Of a stretch of DNA of 64,000 nt, positions 63,422-64,000 are shown piece by piece. Origin of the DNA: Streptomyces apocyni. Its GTDB lineage: Bacteria; Actinomycetota; Actinomycetes; Streptomycetales; Streptomycetaceae. The stretch spans positions 17,418 to 81,417 of the forward strand of contig NZ_WHOM01000032.1 of NCBI RefSeq assembly GCF_009739465.1. The letters are read 5' to 3'. The position numbers were made by a program, and so were the translations under genes. Under the pieces are notes generated by a model, which saw only the letters and a list, made by a program, of their open reading frames with translations, did no database searches and was not told the DNA's origin. Every line of letters starts with the position of its first letter. Position 1 is the first letter of the stretch.

Positions 63422-64000
63422 CTAAGGCCGTGCGGGTGGGACCGCCTGGGTCATGGCCGATGGTGGGGGTGCCGTTTCGTCGCCGTCGTGGTGGATCGGC
63501 GTATGCGCACCGGTCAGCGAGACCCCGGTGCCGCCGCGACGGGCCGCGACGATCTCCGCCGCGATGGACAGGGCCGTCTCCTCGGGCGTACGGGATCCCA
63601 GGTCGAGGCCGATGGGGGAGTGCAGGCGGGTCAACGCCAGGTTACTCACGCCGACTTCGCGCAGGCGGCGGTTGCGGTCTTCGTGGGTGCGGCGGGATCC
63701 CATGGCGCCGATGTAGGCGACCGGGAGGGTGAGGGCGAGTTTGATGAGCGGGACGTCGAACTTGGCGTCGTGGGTGAGGACGCACAGCACCGTGCGGCCG
63801 TCGACCTCCGCCCTCGTACGCTCCAGAAACTTGTGGGGCCACTCCACGACGATGTCGTCCGCCTCGGGGAAGCGGGTGCGGGTGGCGAATACCGGGCGGG
63901 CGTCGCAGACGGTGACGTGGTAGCCGAGGAACTTGCCGACCCGTACCAGCGCCGACGCGAAGTCGATCGCGCCGAACACGATCATCCGGGGCGCGGGCAC
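63422..64000 (-). CDS. XdhC/CoxI-family protein (5' end outside the window)
   Basis: The visible 192 residues are the C-terminal Rossmann-like domain of XdhC: IVFGAIDFASALVRVGKFLG, HVTVCDARPVFATRTRFPEA, TVLCVLTHDAKFDVPLIKLA, AYIGAMGSRRTHEDR and LHSPIGLDLGSRTPEETALS. XdhC proteins load sulfurated molybdenum cofactor onto xanthine dehydrogenase-type enzymes. The N-terminal XdhC_CoxI domain is beyond the window edge, so the true start is not seen. Confidence 0.9.
   Translation of the reverse strand: MPAPRMIVFGAIDFASALVRVGKFLGYHVTVCDARPVFATRTRFPEADDIVVEWPHKFLERTRAEVDGRTVLCVLTHDAKFDVPLIKLALTLPVAYIGAMGSRRTHEDRNRRLREVGVSNLALTRLHSPIGLDLGSRTPEETALSIAAEIVAARRGGTGVSLTGAHTPIHHDGDETAPPPSAMTQAVPPARP

Overview
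The window is a high-GC actinobacterial chromosome segment. Gene content and order (smc, ftsY, nsdA, amtB-glnK-glnD, ffh, rpsP to rplS, four tandem signal peptidase genes, whiG, rpsB-tsf-pyrH-frr-cdsA) point to Streptomyces. Many genes start with GTG or TTG, and stop/start overlaps such as ATGA, GTGA and TGATG are common. No tRNA, rRNA, CRISPR array or intact IS element was seen.

Layout. 1-5.3 kb: recG (cut by the window edge), a DAK2/FakA-like gene, rpmB and mutM. 5.3-12.9 kb: an integrated element of about 7.6 kb, bounded by a 13-bp direct repeat. It carries a GntR/KorSA-like repressor, a translationally coupled run of small genes ending in a rolling-circle replication initiator, an excisionase and a tyrosine integrase, plus a DUF4258/DUF2283-type gene pair, a frameshifted membrane-protein gene and about 700 bp of gene-free DNA rich in inverted repeats. 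It resembles an actinomycete integrative element (AICE, pSAM2 type) but has no visible FtsK-like transfer gene. It sits at the 3' end of a CAP-domain protein gene. 12.9-25.4 kb: CAP protein, acylphosphatase, a small coiled-coil protein, smc with an unusual hinge insertion, a glcP-like sugar permease, a luciferase-like oxidoreductase, an NCS1 permease, ftsY and a prim-pol-like protein. 25.8-33.7 kb: nsdA, the nitrogen-sensing operon amtB-glnK-glnD behind a GlnR-type site, and ffh. 33.7-39.2 kb: an FtsH paralogue, a methyltransferase, an archaeal/eukaryal-type prolyl-tRNA synthetase and a putative zinc peptidase. 39.3-49.8 kb: rpsP-khpA-rimM-trmD-rplS, four type I signal peptidase genes, a NUDIX gene, a DUF2469 gene, yraN, comM and dprA. 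50-58.5 kb: whiG, a TetR regulator, an M23-like protein, rpsB, tsf, pyrH, frr, cdsA and rlmN. 58.5-64 kb: a TPP riboswitch controlling a thiamine-type ABC transporter, a maleylpyruvate-isomerase-like protein and a partial XdhC-family gene.

How the genes fit together. The chromosomal part is a housekeeping backbone: translation (S16, L19, S2, L28, EF-Ts, RRF, RimM, TrmD, RlmN), SRP-dependent export (Ffh, FtsY, signal peptidases), chromosome organisation (SMC), nitrogen sensing (AmtB, GlnK, GlnD) and development (NsdA, WhiG). The accessory signals worth attention are the tra-less element with its palindromes and operators, a tandem GACCCGGA array after ftsY that matches the recognition octamer of Streptomyces TraB as I recall it, the SMC hinge insertion, the non-bacterial type ProRS, and several structured leaders (rpmB, pyrH, TPP).
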